The position numbers were made by a program, and so were the translations under genes. From Nitrososphaerota archaeon (GTDB taxonomy: Archaea; Thermoproteota; Nitrososphaeria; Nitrososphaerales; UBA183), in contig JAFMAW010000002.1 in assembly GCA_029784795.1 (NCBI GenBank), positions 71,928 to 135,927 on the forward strand: a stretch of 64,000 nucleotides of DNA, written 5' to 3'. Shown here one piece after another: positions 41,151 through 48,157 of the stretch. The notes beneath the pieces were generated by a model, which worked only from the letters and a program-made list of their open reading frames with translations, was not told where the DNA came from and did not search any database. How positions within the stretch are numbered: position 1 is the stretch's first letter; each line of letters starts with the position of its first letter.

Positions 41151-42392
41151 TTGAACAAGAACGTGCGCCTCCTCGGGGTCGCATCCGCGGTGCGGCTCCT
41201 CGGCGCAGCGATGGTGTACCCGTTCCTCTCGCTCTACCTCAAGAACGTGGCCGGCCTGGGGTACGCGGAGATCGGCGCCCTCCTTGTCCTCGTGGCCGTC
41301 CTCCCGCTCGCCGTCACGCCCTTCGGGGGGCTGATAACCGACAGGGCGGGGAGACGGAGGGTCTTCATCGCTGGGCTCACCGGGGAGGCAGCTTCGGTCT
41401 TCCTGATCGCCGTGAGCATGCGGTTCGAACTCGTCGCAGGGATCCTCTTCGGAGGGGCCATGGCCGGGGTCGCGGGCTCGATAGCGCAGCCTGCGATCCA
41501 GGCGTACGTCGCAGACCTGACCGACGTGAAGGACAGGACGATGGCCTACACCTGGGTCAGGATAGGGTTCAACGTCGGCTTCACCTTGGGGGTGGCGGCG
41601 GGCGGGGTGCTGATCGGGTTCATCGGATACCCTGAGACCGCCCTCGTGACCACGGGGATCCTCGTCGGCGGGGTGGTCTTCATCCTCATCATGCTCGACC
41701 CTTCCCCCTACGACGCGGCCCGCTCCAGGGGGGCGTCCCTCGCCGAGGCGCCTCGCCCGGCGTCGAGGCCCGGATCCTTCCGAGCCAGCCTCAGGATACT
41801 GGCGGCGGACAGGACCTTCCTCGTCCTCTGCTTCGCCTCGGTCTTCTCGGGGCTGATCTATGGGAACTGGGGGACGACGTTCGTCCTTTACTCCAACACC
41901 ATCCTCTTCGTGCCGACCGGGATCCTCGGGCTCGCCCTCGCGCTCAACGGCGTCATAGTCATCTTCGGCCAGATGCCGACGACCAAGTTGATGACAGGGA
42001 GGAAGCACACCTACTCTGCCGTCCTCGCGGTCGTCCTCATGGGGGCCTCCTTCGTCGCCCTCGGAGGGATCAGCCTGGTGGCCGGGGGTGCGCTCGTGGC
42101 CGTGTTCACCTTCGTCGTCCTCCTGACGATAGGGGAGAACCTCGGGGCGATCCCCTCCATGACCCTGGCGTCCAACGTCGCCCCTGCGACTGAGATAGGG
42201 AACTACAACGGCGTCTTCGGCATGTTCAACGGCATCGGGGGGAGCATCTCCCCGCTCCTGGGGGGCCTGGTCCTCGCGTACGTGGCCAGCCCCCTGGCGG
42301 AGTGGCTCATACTAGCGATACCGTGCGTCCCTGCGATACTCCTCTTCCAGTGGGTTGGAAGGAGGATACCGCTGGCCGCGAACACGGTGTGA
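41151..42392 (+). CDS. major facilitator superfamily transporter
   Basis: 413 residues from TTG (NKNVRLLGVASAVRLLGAA). About twelve membrane helices; the MFS loop motif GGLITDRAGRRRVFIAG follows helix 2 (about residues 57-73), and a longer cytoplasmic loop rich in Ser/Ala/Arg (about 185-210) separates the two halves. The substrate is unknown; drug or sugar efflux is common for this size. The in-frame extension upstream to 40986 is Arg/Ser-rich and not membrane-like, so rejected. Confidence 0.85.
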   Translation: MNKNVRLLGVASAVRLLGAAMVYPFLSLYLKNVAGLGYAEIGALLVLVAVLPLAVTPFGGLITDRAGRRRVFIAGLTGEAASVFLIAVSMRFELVAGILFGGAMAGVAGSIAQPAIQAYVADLTDVKDRTMAYTWVRIGFNVGFTLGVAAGGVLIGFIGYPETALVTTGILVGGVVFILIMLDPSPYDAARSRGASLAEAPRPASRPGSFRASLRILAADRTFLVLCFASVFSGLIYGNWGTTFVLYSNTILFVPTGILGLALALNGVIVIFGQMPTTKLMTGRKHTYSAVLAVVLMGASFVALGGISLVAGGALVAVFTFVVLLTIGENLGAIPSMTLASNVAPATEIGNYNGVFGMFNGIGGSISPLLGGLVLAYVASPLAEWLILAIPCVPAILLFQWVGRRIPLAANTV

Positions 42393-42484
42393 GGGGGCCG
42401 CGTAGCCCGCCCGCGGGGAACGCGTCCGAGCCGTCCCCGCCCCGCTCCCTCCCGCCCGGGCCCCGACACGCCCGGCCTTCCCGG

Positions 42485-42790
42485 TCATGCTCCGGGCGCC
42501 GCCCTGGCCCGCCCCTTCTTCTGAGCAGGCCTCGGGGCCTTCGTCACACGCACAGCGCCGACAGGAAGATAGCAGTACTTCCGCTTCTTTGCGAAGTAGC
42601 GGAACCCCTTCCGGGGCCCAGACGCTATCTCGCGCCTTTCCTTCAGCTCGACCCGGTGGGTGAACCTGTGGTACCGGTATGCCCCATACGGGCTCTTCCT
42701 CGTCACCAGATTGTACGCTATGACCTTCCCCCTCTGCCCGCCGCACTTTGGGCATCTTTGGCCTTTGACCCACGTGTTGACGCCCTCCAC
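42485..42790 (-). CDS. small basic zinc-ribbon-like protein
   Basis: 101 residues. One CPKCGG pair near residue 13, then basic and aromatic-rich VTRKSPYGAYRYHRFTHRV and a Lys/Arg tail (PAQKKGRARAAPGA). A second Cys pair is not obvious; YCYLP and two His may complete a metal site. Overall charge suggests nucleic-acid or ribosome binding. A TACTTAAGC element near 42814-42822 could drive it. Confidence 0.5.
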   Translation of the reverse strand: MEGVNTWVKGQRCPKCGGQRGKVIAYNLVTRKSPYGAYRYHRFTHRVELKERREIASGPRKGFRYFAKKRKYCYLPVGAVRVTKAPRPAQKKGRARAAPGA

Positions 42791-42822
42791 GGTCGGCCAC
42801 GTTTGGCGAGTTCTACTTAAGC

Positions 42823-42887
42823 GTGGTGCAAAGACTCACAGCATGGGGGTGCTTTCCCAAAGAAATATTGGCTCTAAATTGCACCAC
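42823..42887 (+). ncRNA. possible structured RNA or regulatory element
   Basis: GTGGTGCAA (42823-42831) and TTGCACCAC (42879-42887) pair perfectly across 47 nt, with an internal GGG...CCC helix possible (42844-42858). The region is AT-richer than its flanks and has no plausible ORF. It starts next to a TATA-like TTCTACTTAAG (42811-42821). No known RNA family recognised. Confidence 0.25.
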
Positions 42888-43079
42888 CTGGAGGTCCGCC
42901 TCCTGGACGCCGCGGACAGGGGTCGCCCTGCCGTCTTGGTCGTCGGGGCGGCCGGGGCCGGGCGGGACGGGTGGCCGGAGGGGGGTCGGCGCCCCCCGAA
43001 CAAAACCATGCCCCGGGTACTACTTTGTTGAGCTGTGACACCATCCCTTTACAGTTCGAATTCTAAATCACATCATAAC

Positions 43080-43268
43080 ATGATTGAGCACAAGATGGCA
43101 AAGAAGACGGCGATCTCGGTGACCGTGGACAGGGACGTCCTCAGGGACTTGGACAACGCCCTGAGGGGGATGCAGTCGAGGGAGATAGAGCGGGGGAGGC
43201 TAAAGTCGAACAGGAGCAGCCTGGTCGAGGAGATACTCAGGGACTGGGTCGCCAATCGGGGCGCCTAG
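43080..43268 (+). CDS. ribbon-helix-helix (CopG-like) DNA-binding protein
   Basis: 62 residues from ATG 43080. KKTAISVTVDRDVLRDLDNA then a charged insert (MQSREIERGRLKSNRSSLV) and the second helix VEEILRDWVANRG: a ribbon-helix-helix repressor. TTCGAATTCTAAATCAC about 20-25 nt before is the probable promoter. No toxin partner follows; perhaps an orphan antitoxin or a chromosomal repressor. Confidence 0.75.
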   Translation: MIEHKMAKKTAISVTVDRDVLRDLDNALRGMQSREIERGRLKSNRSSLVEEILRDWVANRGA

Positions 43269-43779
43269 ACCGGCCGGGGTTCGCTAGTTCTGGGCTCGAC
43301 GACTCCAGCTGTCGCGATGGCGGAGCGCCCTCCTGACCTGCTGCCCGGCGGACCCTGGACGGGTCGTGTCGGCCATGGGGCCTTGTCCTGAGGCTCGCCC
43401 TCCTCGCGGGCGGAGGCGGGAGCTGCGAACCGGATGCCGGACGCCCAAACCCCCTGGTCGCCGCGCCTCCGTCCGACTGCGGCACGTCCGCGGAGACGCA
43501 TTTCGCGGCCGCAGACACCATGCCTTCCAGGGCTGACAAATGCCGGTCGTCGTAGGGCTCCGTCTGGGATTCGGGCGCTCTCCGCACGACCTCAGCCCTG
43601 AGCCTGTCTGGCGCTCCGGCGTCAGGGCTGCTCATCCCCGCGACCCTGCGCATCCGCTGGGTCAGGCTGGCGGGCTTGCAGGGGCGCAGGGCCCAGAGGA
43701 GGCCCGGATAGGGACAATCTACGTTGATATCAAACTCGATGTAGCCGGCCCATGCCCGGCGACCATACTCCGCGGTCAT
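43237..43779 (-). CDS. putative protein with N-terminal IEFDINVD motif
   Basis: 180 residues if the whole frame is used. ATG 43779 lies about 25 nt from ATAAATTTAATC on the minus strand (43795-43810), a good leaderless promoter. The first 25 residues (MTAEYGRRAWAGYIEFDINV) contain the motif shared at nucleotide level with 40991-41013. The middle part (PYDDRHLSALEGMVSAAAKC) looks protein-like; the last 60 residues are Arg/Pro/Ser-rich and may be non-coding. Overlaps the ribbon-helix-helix gene end by 32 nt. The rest of 43780-43977 holds only its promoter region. Confidence 0.35.
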   Translation of the reverse strand: MTAEYGRRAWAGYIEFDINVDCPYPGLLWALRPCKPASLTQRMRRVAGMSSPDAGAPDRLRAEVVRRAPESQTEPYDDRHLSALEGMVSAAAKCVSADVPQSDGGAATRGFGRPASGSQLPPPPARRASLRTRPHGRHDPSRVRRAAGQEGAPPSRQLESSSPELANPGRSRRPDWRPSP

Positions 43780-43794
43780 CTATGGTTCCGATAT

Positions 43795-43810
43795 AGATTA
43801 AATTTATATC
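43795..43810 (-). promoter_or_regulatory. TATA-like element
   Basis: GATATAAATTTAATC on the minus strand, a conspicuous AT island in GC-rich DNA, about 20-30 nt before ATG 43779. Confidence 0.45.
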
Positions 43811-43977
43811 CACGGCCCCCTACCGGTATTCCGTCCAGTGGGGCAATCAGAACAGCCCGCCGCCTGAATAAGGACGGAGACGGTCCGTAAAATCGGACCC
43901 GGACATTTCCGGTTATCAAAATCAAGGGGGGCTTTCTCTTCGCGGGCCTGACCGAAGTCGGGCTCAGGACTTAGGGC

Positions 43978-44284
43978 TCAGTAGTAGTAAGTCGCGCTGA
44001 CCGTCGCCGTCCCGTCTGTCGAGTTGGTGGTCAGCAGAGCGAGGGAATTCTCTGTCCCGGGGACTATGGGGATGACGAAGTACAGGATGCTGGTCGAGCT
44101 GCTCGGCGCCAGCAGGATGAGCGACTGGAGGGCCCCGCCCCCTGGGTTGCCGACCCTGCGATTGGATCGCGCTGGCCTGGGACGAGACCGTCGGCCTCAG
44201 GGCCGGCTCGGCCCCCGAAGCGCTCGCGTAGTAGGATTCGAACCCTCCCACTAGGATGACCATGACCGCGACGGACGCGACCAT
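43978..44284 (-). pseudogene. exported small protein with a frameshift
   Basis: The 5' part (MVASVAVMVILVGGFESYYA) is a hydrophobic, signal-like helix followed by SASGAEPALRPTVSSQASAI. At about 44155 the frame shifts; the other frame continues VGNPGGGALQSLILLAPSSS, ILYFVIPIVPGTENSLALL and NSTDGTATVSATYYY, stop at 43978-43980. The joined protein resembles an archaeal pilin-like or secreted domain. Either a real frameshift or a base-call error. It follows the ABC ATPase gene in the same direction, with a gap of about 95 nt. Confidence 0.55.
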
Positions 44285-44378
44285 CGGGGCATTGGACGGG
44301 CTCTTGGTCTCCGAAACTGGGTCCTGAGGGACCGCGACCGGTCATTGACGTCTTCCTGCCGGGGCCGCGGTCTGGGCC

Positions 44379-45083
44379 CTATGGGATCTTCTTGCCGACC
44401 CTCAGCGTCCTGCGGGCGAGGTCGGTTATCCTCTTGTCGTGGGTGGTCACGAACATTGTCCTCCCGTCTGTCATGTTGTCCCCCCTCAGTATCCCAAGCA
44501 CCACCTCGGCCATCAGGGGGTCCAGCGCTTCGGTCGGCTCGTCCAACAAGAGTATCGGCGGGTCGTTGACCAGCGCCCTGGCGAAAGACACCATCTGCTT
44601 CTCCCCGACGCTCATCGTCCCCACGGTCTTCTTTGCGTCCTCCCTCACCCCGATCTTCTCCATGGCCGCCTCTGTCCTCTTCCTCCTCGTGTCCTTGTCG
44701 ACTTTGAGGAAGCGGAGGGGGAGCTCCACGTTCTCGTAGGTGGTCAGCTCGGGGATGAGCGTCTGCGACTGGGGGACCAGCCCGATGGTCTGGGCCCTGA
44801 ACGCAGCCAGCTCGTCGTCGTCCATGGCGCCCAGGTCCTTCCCCATGACTGTGATCGACCCGGAGGTCGGCCTCTCGATGCCTGCGAACATGTTGATCAG
44901 CGTCGTCTTCCCGCTCCCTATGGGGCCGGCCAGGGCGACGAACGTCCCCCGGAGCAGCTGGAAGTGCAGGTCGGTGTACACCTCCCTCTCGCCATAAGAC
45001 TTGGCGACGTGCCTTACTTCGACCGAGAACCTGTCGTTCGTCGTCGTCGTCCGCTCAGGCCTTAGCTCTGCTAACTGCGCCAA
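44379..45083 (-). CDS. ABC transporter ATP-binding protein (MacB/LolD type)
   Basis: 234 residues. Walker A AGPIGSGKTTLI, Q-loop LVPQSQTLIPEL, signature TMSVGEKQM (in place of LSGGQ/E), Walker B PPILLLDEPTEALDP and H-loop VTTHDKR. The insertion pattern fits the FtsE/LolD/MacB group, partners of FtsX-like permeases. The permease-like gene upstream overlaps its start by 13 nt. Confidence 0.88.
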   Translation of the reverse strand: MAQLAELRPERTTTTNDRFSVEVRHVAKSYGEREVYTDLHFQLLRGTFVALAGPIGSGKTTLINMFAGIERPTSGSITVMGKDLGAMDDDELAAFRAQTIGLVPQSQTLIPELTTYENVELPLRFLKVDKDTRRKRTEAAMEKIGVREDAKKTVGTMSVGEKQMVSFARALVNDPPILLLDEPTEALDPLMAEVVLGILRGDNMTDGRTMFVTTHDKRITDLARRTLRVGKKIP

Positions 45084-45556
45084 GTCGCCCTTCCTCCGGT
45101 GTAGGTCCCGATGGCCAGCGCCGCGGACGATGCTACGACCACAGCTACCACGCCGTACACGGTTGACAGGGCGAGCCCAGGGCCGGCGAGGACAGAGCCG
45201 AGCGCTGCCCCGACGACCGCCCCCACGGCGGACCCGAGGGCGCCGTAGGCCAGCACGGAGCCGAATATAGCCGAAGAGATGCTCGAGCTGGTGGCGCCTA
45301 TGGAGCGCAGGTCGGACACCGTCTTCCCGGACCTCCTGAGTATGTCGATCGATATCGCGGCCGAGCAGACCGCCAGGGACGCGAACACCACCGCCACGGC
45401 GACGACCAGCCCCGCGACTCCGAGCGCCTGGGCCGCCGCTGCGCCGTTGAGCGCCACCGCAGCCGAGAACGTGGCGACCATCAGGTGGGTTGAACCGGTT
45501 ATCCTGAGACTGCGCGCGATGGGGCCTCCCCGCTGCGTCAGGGTACCTGCCCTCAA
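45071..45556 (-). CDS. FtsX-like permease, short form
   Basis: 161 residues with four hydrophobic helices and the FtsX-type cytoplasmic motif SDLRSIGATSSSISSAIFGS between helices 2 and 3. MacB/FtsX permeases normally also have an N-terminal helix and a large outer domain, absent here; the product covers only the C-terminal membrane half. It may be a reduced permease or a truncated gene. Overlaps the ATPase gene by 13 nt. Confidence 0.6.
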   Translation of the reverse strand: MRAGTLTQRGGPIARSLRITGSTHLMVATFSAAVALNGAAAAQALGVAGLVVAVAVVFASLAVCSAAISIDILRRSGKTVSDLRSIGATSSSISSAIFGSVLAYGALGSAVGAVVGAALGSVLAGPGLALSTVYGVVAVVVASSAALAIGTYTGGRATWRS

Positions 45557-45615
45557 CCGTCCGGCGCCTCCACCACTGATTGCAAGGGGCTATCCCTACA
45601 GGTGAGCGGGACGGC

Positions 45616-46296
45616 CTACTCGGCCGTTGCCTGGACTGCCTTCTGCACCGGTGCCTGAGCCACCTGCTTCTGCTGCTGCTTCTCTTCCCTCTTCTCCTGC
45701 TGCTGCGAAAGCGGCTCGGTGGCAGTCTTCAGCATCCTAGAGAGGTCTTCCATCTCCTGGGAGTTCCTCCTCTGCATGGCCTGGCAGGACTCGGCGGCGA
45801 CCTTGAAGGCGGCCTCGTCGATCTCCCCCGCCCTGAACTGGACCTTGATGTCCACCAGGAACCTGTCGAGTGTCTCCCTCTGCCCCTCCAGCTCGCCGAT
45901 CCTCACGGCCATCGACTCAGCCAGAGACTTGTACGAGTCCTGTATCTTGGACGCGTCGTCAGAGTACTTCGTCATGCTCTCCTCGAAGAGCGTCCGCGGG
46001 ATCTCCCCTTCGCGGGCGAGGTCCTGGAGCGCCTTGGCCCTCCTCTTCACGCCCTCGATCTCCTTGCCAAGGGCGTCGCTCTCCACCCTCCACGCGGGTA
46101 TCAGCACGAACCCCTCCGACGTCGACACTATCCTCTGGCTAGGATACTCGGTGAAGTCGCCGTTCCCCTGGTCGACCCCGACCGACTTCAGTTCCCCGGA
46201 GGTGTCGACGGAAAATCCGACGACGAAACCGACGTACCTCCCGTAGGTGTCCTTTACGGGCTTGTCCACAAGCTTCCCCAGTGCTTCTGCACGCAT
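45616..46296 (-). CDS. cdvA: CdvA-like cell division protein
   Basis: 226 residues. The N-terminal PRC-barrel (KPVKDTYGRYVGFVVGFSVD, then ELKSVGVDQGNGDF, FVLIPAWRVESDAL) is followed by a long coiled coil (about 75-195) with FLVDIKVQFRAGEIDEAAFK as in thaumarchaeal CdvA, and a Gln/Glu-rich C-terminal tail. CdvA recruits ESCRT-III-like CdvB to midcell through a C-terminal motif; I cannot clearly see that motif here. CdvB and CdvC are not in the window. It has its own TATA box and a palindrome between box and ATG. Confidence 0.85.
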   Translation of the reverse strand: MRAEALGKLVDKPVKDTYGRYVGFVVGFSVDTSGELKSVGVDQGNGDFTEYPSQRIVSTSEGFVLIPAWRVESDALGKEIEGVKRRAKALQDLAREGEIPRTLFEESMTKYSDDASKIQDSYKSLAESMAVRIGELEGQRETLDRFLVDIKVQFRAGEIDEAAFKVAAESCQAMQRRNSQEMEDLSRMLKTATEPLSQQQEKREEKQQQKQVAQAPVQKAVQATAE

Positions 46297-46328
46297 GCTG
46301 GTGATTTACCAGCGGGCGGGTTATAGTG
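46297..46328 (-). promoter_or_regulatory. cdvA promoter with TATA box and palindrome
   Basis: CCACTATAACCC on the minus strand (46317-46328) is 20-30 nt before the cdvA ATG. Between them GCTGGT-GATTT-ACCAGC (46297-46313) is a perfect 6-bp inverted repeat that would cover the transcription start, an operator-like position. Confidence 0.5.
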
Positions 46329-46506
46329 GAAAGTGTGAATTTCGGCGCGCAAATAGGTCAATTCGTTTGACCTTCTTGCGGCGGCGGGGGCTATCTAGCT
46401 CGATATCGACCTCGATATCAGCGTCGTCCTCCACCGCGTCTTCACCGGTCAGCCTCCTCAGGGCCCGGGACCCGGGGTCGGCGGGCGAAACCAGCTTTGG
46501 CTTCAG
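46321..46506 (-). CDS. putative 61-residue basic/acidic small protein
   Basis: The frame reads KPKLVSPADPGSRALRRLTG, then the acidic EDAVEDDADIEVDIELD, then basic SPRRRKKVKRIDLFARRN. It starts with CTG overlapping the stop of the DCC gene (CTGA); the first canonical start is an internal GTG giving 37 residues. It ends 24 nt before cdvA, and its stop overlaps the cdvA TATA box. Shares the alternating D-I-x-V-D motif with frames at 40973-41104 and 43237-43779. Confidence 0.4.
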   Translation of the reverse strand: MKPKLVSPADPGSRALRRLTGEDAVEDDADIEVDIELDSPRRRKKVKRIDLFARRNSHFPL

Positions 46507-46859
46507 TCCCGGCCGCAGCTTCCGGCGTCGTGGAGGCGGGCGAGGGTGTCGTAGGCGAAGCCGGCTACTCCGCGGACTGCCCTGCTCGACCTCATCGCCC
46601 TGGAGATCAGGGCGCCGCCTGGGAGCTGCGATGCCAGCGCGGGGAGGGCGTCGGCGCCGCTGGCACAGACGCCTTCGTCAGATATCATGTGGAACGACCT
46701 GCGCCTGCTCCCCGGAGGGATGCCGTCGAGCACGCCTGCGCCCTCCGCCTCGGCCAGCCCGACGAAGCGCACCCTGTGCCTGGGGTCCATGAAGCCGACG
46801 GCTCGCCTGAACGCGGTGCAGGGCCCGCAGTCAGAGTCGTAGGCGAGGGTGTAGCGCAT
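46503..46859 (-). CDS. DCC-family thiol-disulfide oxidoreductase-like protein (DUF393)
   Basis: 118 residues. The family motif D-x-D-C-x-x-C is seen in YTLAYDSDCGPCTAFRRAVG at the N-terminus, followed by the expected VRFVGLAEAEG and a LPALASQLPGG-like middle. Likely a thioredoxin-fold protein of unknown partner. ATG start; 24 nt downstream of the transposase-derived gene. Confidence 0.85.
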   Translation of the reverse strand: MRYTLAYDSDCGPCTAFRRAVGFMDPRHRVRFVGLAEAEGAGVLDGIPPGSRRRSFHMISDEGVCASGADALPALASQLPGGALISRAMRSSRAVRGVAGFAYDTLARLHDAGSCGRD

Positions 46860-46883
46860 CGGCCCCTTCGGGCACGCGTTGAA

Positions 46884-47459
46884 CTAAACCCTTTCCCCGG
46901 GGGCGCCCAGGAAGAGCCGCCCGAGCTTGACTATGATGGACTGGCTCGGCATGGTCTGGAAGTAGAGGTCGAGGTTGAGCAGACCCCGGGGGTTGTTGGG
47001 CCCCGCGCCTAGCCTCAGCATCGGCCTGTTGGCACACTGGGCCGCCACCCCGGCGAGGAACCTCGCGCCGTCCTCGGCCGAGGCGTCCGGGGACGCCTGG
47101 AACGACATGATCTCCCCTGTCTCGTAGTCCCGGGCGAGCCAGAGGTGGCATCCCCTGGAGCCGTAGGTCACGTCGGCGCCGTCTATGGCGACCGAGCGCC
47201 TGTATCGTCTCTCCTCCTTGGGGAGGCTGGTCACCAAGGAGACGTAGGCGTCACGGGCTGCGATGTAGGACATCTCCCCGAGCATCCTGGACACTTCACG
47301 GTAGGAGTAACCCGAGTTGCAGAGAGCAGCGGCGAGGATCTTCTTCTCGACAGGAACCTTGTTCCTCCTGAAGGCGCGGACCGAGACCGCCCACTCGCTG
47401 AGGAGGGTGAGGGGCCCAAGCCCCCGCGCGGAGGCCGCTTCCAGTTTCAGCGCAGACAT
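46884..47459 (-). CDS. transposase-derived DDE-like protein
   Basis: 191 residues. An HTH region (KKILAAALCNSGYSYREVSR) is followed by a DDE-like fold start: RRSVAIDGADVTYGSRGCHL, WLARDYETGEIMSFQAS and GARFLAGVAAQCANRPML, like the IS6/IS240-type core. The second Asp and Glu are not clearly placed (LRLGAGPNNP replaces the usual TD.G..Y), so catalysis is probably lost. It may be a domesticated or decaying transposase. Its start lies 9 nt from an inverted repeat at 47469-47517. Confidence 0.55.
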   Translation of the reverse strand: MSALKLEAASARGLGPLTLLSEWAVSVRAFRRNKVPVEKKILAAALCNSGYSYREVSRMLGEMSYIAARDAYVSLVTSLPKEERRYRRSVAIDGADVTYGSRGCHLWLARDYETGEIMSFQASPDASAEDGARFLAGVAAQCANRPMLRLGAGPNNPRGLLNLDLYFQTMPSQSIIVKLGRLFLGAPGERV

Positions 47460-48151
47460 TGCCTGGCTTTAAGATAACGACCCGGGGCGCTTAGGCACGA
47501 AGCTCGACTTATCTTAACAGACTGCTGAGCATGTTTCGACCCGCCCCCTCGGGCGCCCGGAGGGGCGAAGGGGACGGCTGCGGAGCTGTGAGGCTTAGCC
47601 GGACCCCCCGTTCCGAGGGCGACCCGCGCGTTGTCCCAGGACGAGACCTTTTCGGGGGTGATCTCGATGTACGCCCTCGCCTCCGCTTTCCTCTCCTCGA
47701 CCCACCACGGGGGCATCTCCGCCGGCTTCCATTGCATGAGCTCGTACTTCGCGTCCATGGCCTCTTCGACCCTCGCCGCCAGGCCCGGGTCGGCTACCAC
47801 CCTGGTCCTCCCCCAGATCGTCGCCCCCCTCAGCTCGACGTACCTTGTGCCTTCGTCCAGGGTGCAGCATGCCCTGCCTGATTCTGCGAGCCTGGTCTTG
47901 ACTTTGTAGTCGTGGGTCCTGAGGTAGATCTTCCTGTCGAGGACGCAGAACCACATCGGGGAGACGTGGGGGTAGCCCCCCTCCATGGGGAATGCTACGT
48001 AGATCTTCTCCCTCGAGCCGACGAACCTCCAGAGCTCGGGGGCCGGGATGGGGACGTACTGCCTGTTCGCCCTCCTGTGCAGGAGCCTGGCGCCGCGTCC
48101 CTCCGTCCTTCGTCGCGCCCTCCCCCTTCCGGCGGCCCTCTGGTTCGCCAA
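47447..48151 (-). CDS. PNPOx-fold flavin/F420-binding protein
   Basis: 234 residues. The pyridoxamine-phosphate-oxidase-like split barrel spans about residues 35-175: REKIYVAFPMEGGYPHVSPM, WFCVLDRKIYLRTH, KVKTRLAESGRACCTLDEG, YVELRGATIWGRTRVV. The Arg-rich first 30 residues may not be translated. The last about 40 residues (SSAAVPFAPPGARGG onward) lie outside the fold and run through the palindromic element at 47469-47517 into the start of the next gene, so the natural stop may have been lost. Confidence 0.72.
   Translation of the reverse strand: MANQRAAGRGRARRRTEGRGARLLHRRANRQYVPIPAPELWRFVGSREKIYVAFPMEGGYPHVSPMWFCVLDRKIYLRTHDYKVKTRLAESGRACCTLDEGTRYVELRGATIWGRTRVVADPGLAARVEEAMDAKYELMQWKPAEMPPWWVEERKAEARAYIEITPEKVSSWDNARVALGTGGPAKPHSSAAVPFAPPGARGGGSKHAQQSVKISRASCLSAPGRYLKARQCLR
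47469..47517. repeat. 49-bp palindromic element, copy 2
   Basis: TTAAGATAA (47469-47477) and TTATCTTAA (47509-47517) are perfect 9-bp inverted arms with a 31-nt GC-rich centre. The outer bases ACG and CGAC beside the arms also resemble copy 1 at 39127-39174. It overlaps the 3' end of the PNPOx-fold frame and lies just upstream of the transposase-derived gene. Confidence 0.65.
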
Positions 48152-48157
48152 GCGCGG

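Noticed and set aside
44221..44245. GGGTTCGAATCC-like T-arm on the minus strand
   Set aside because: It lies inside the VILVGGFESYYA coding segment of the exported protein and lacks the other arms.
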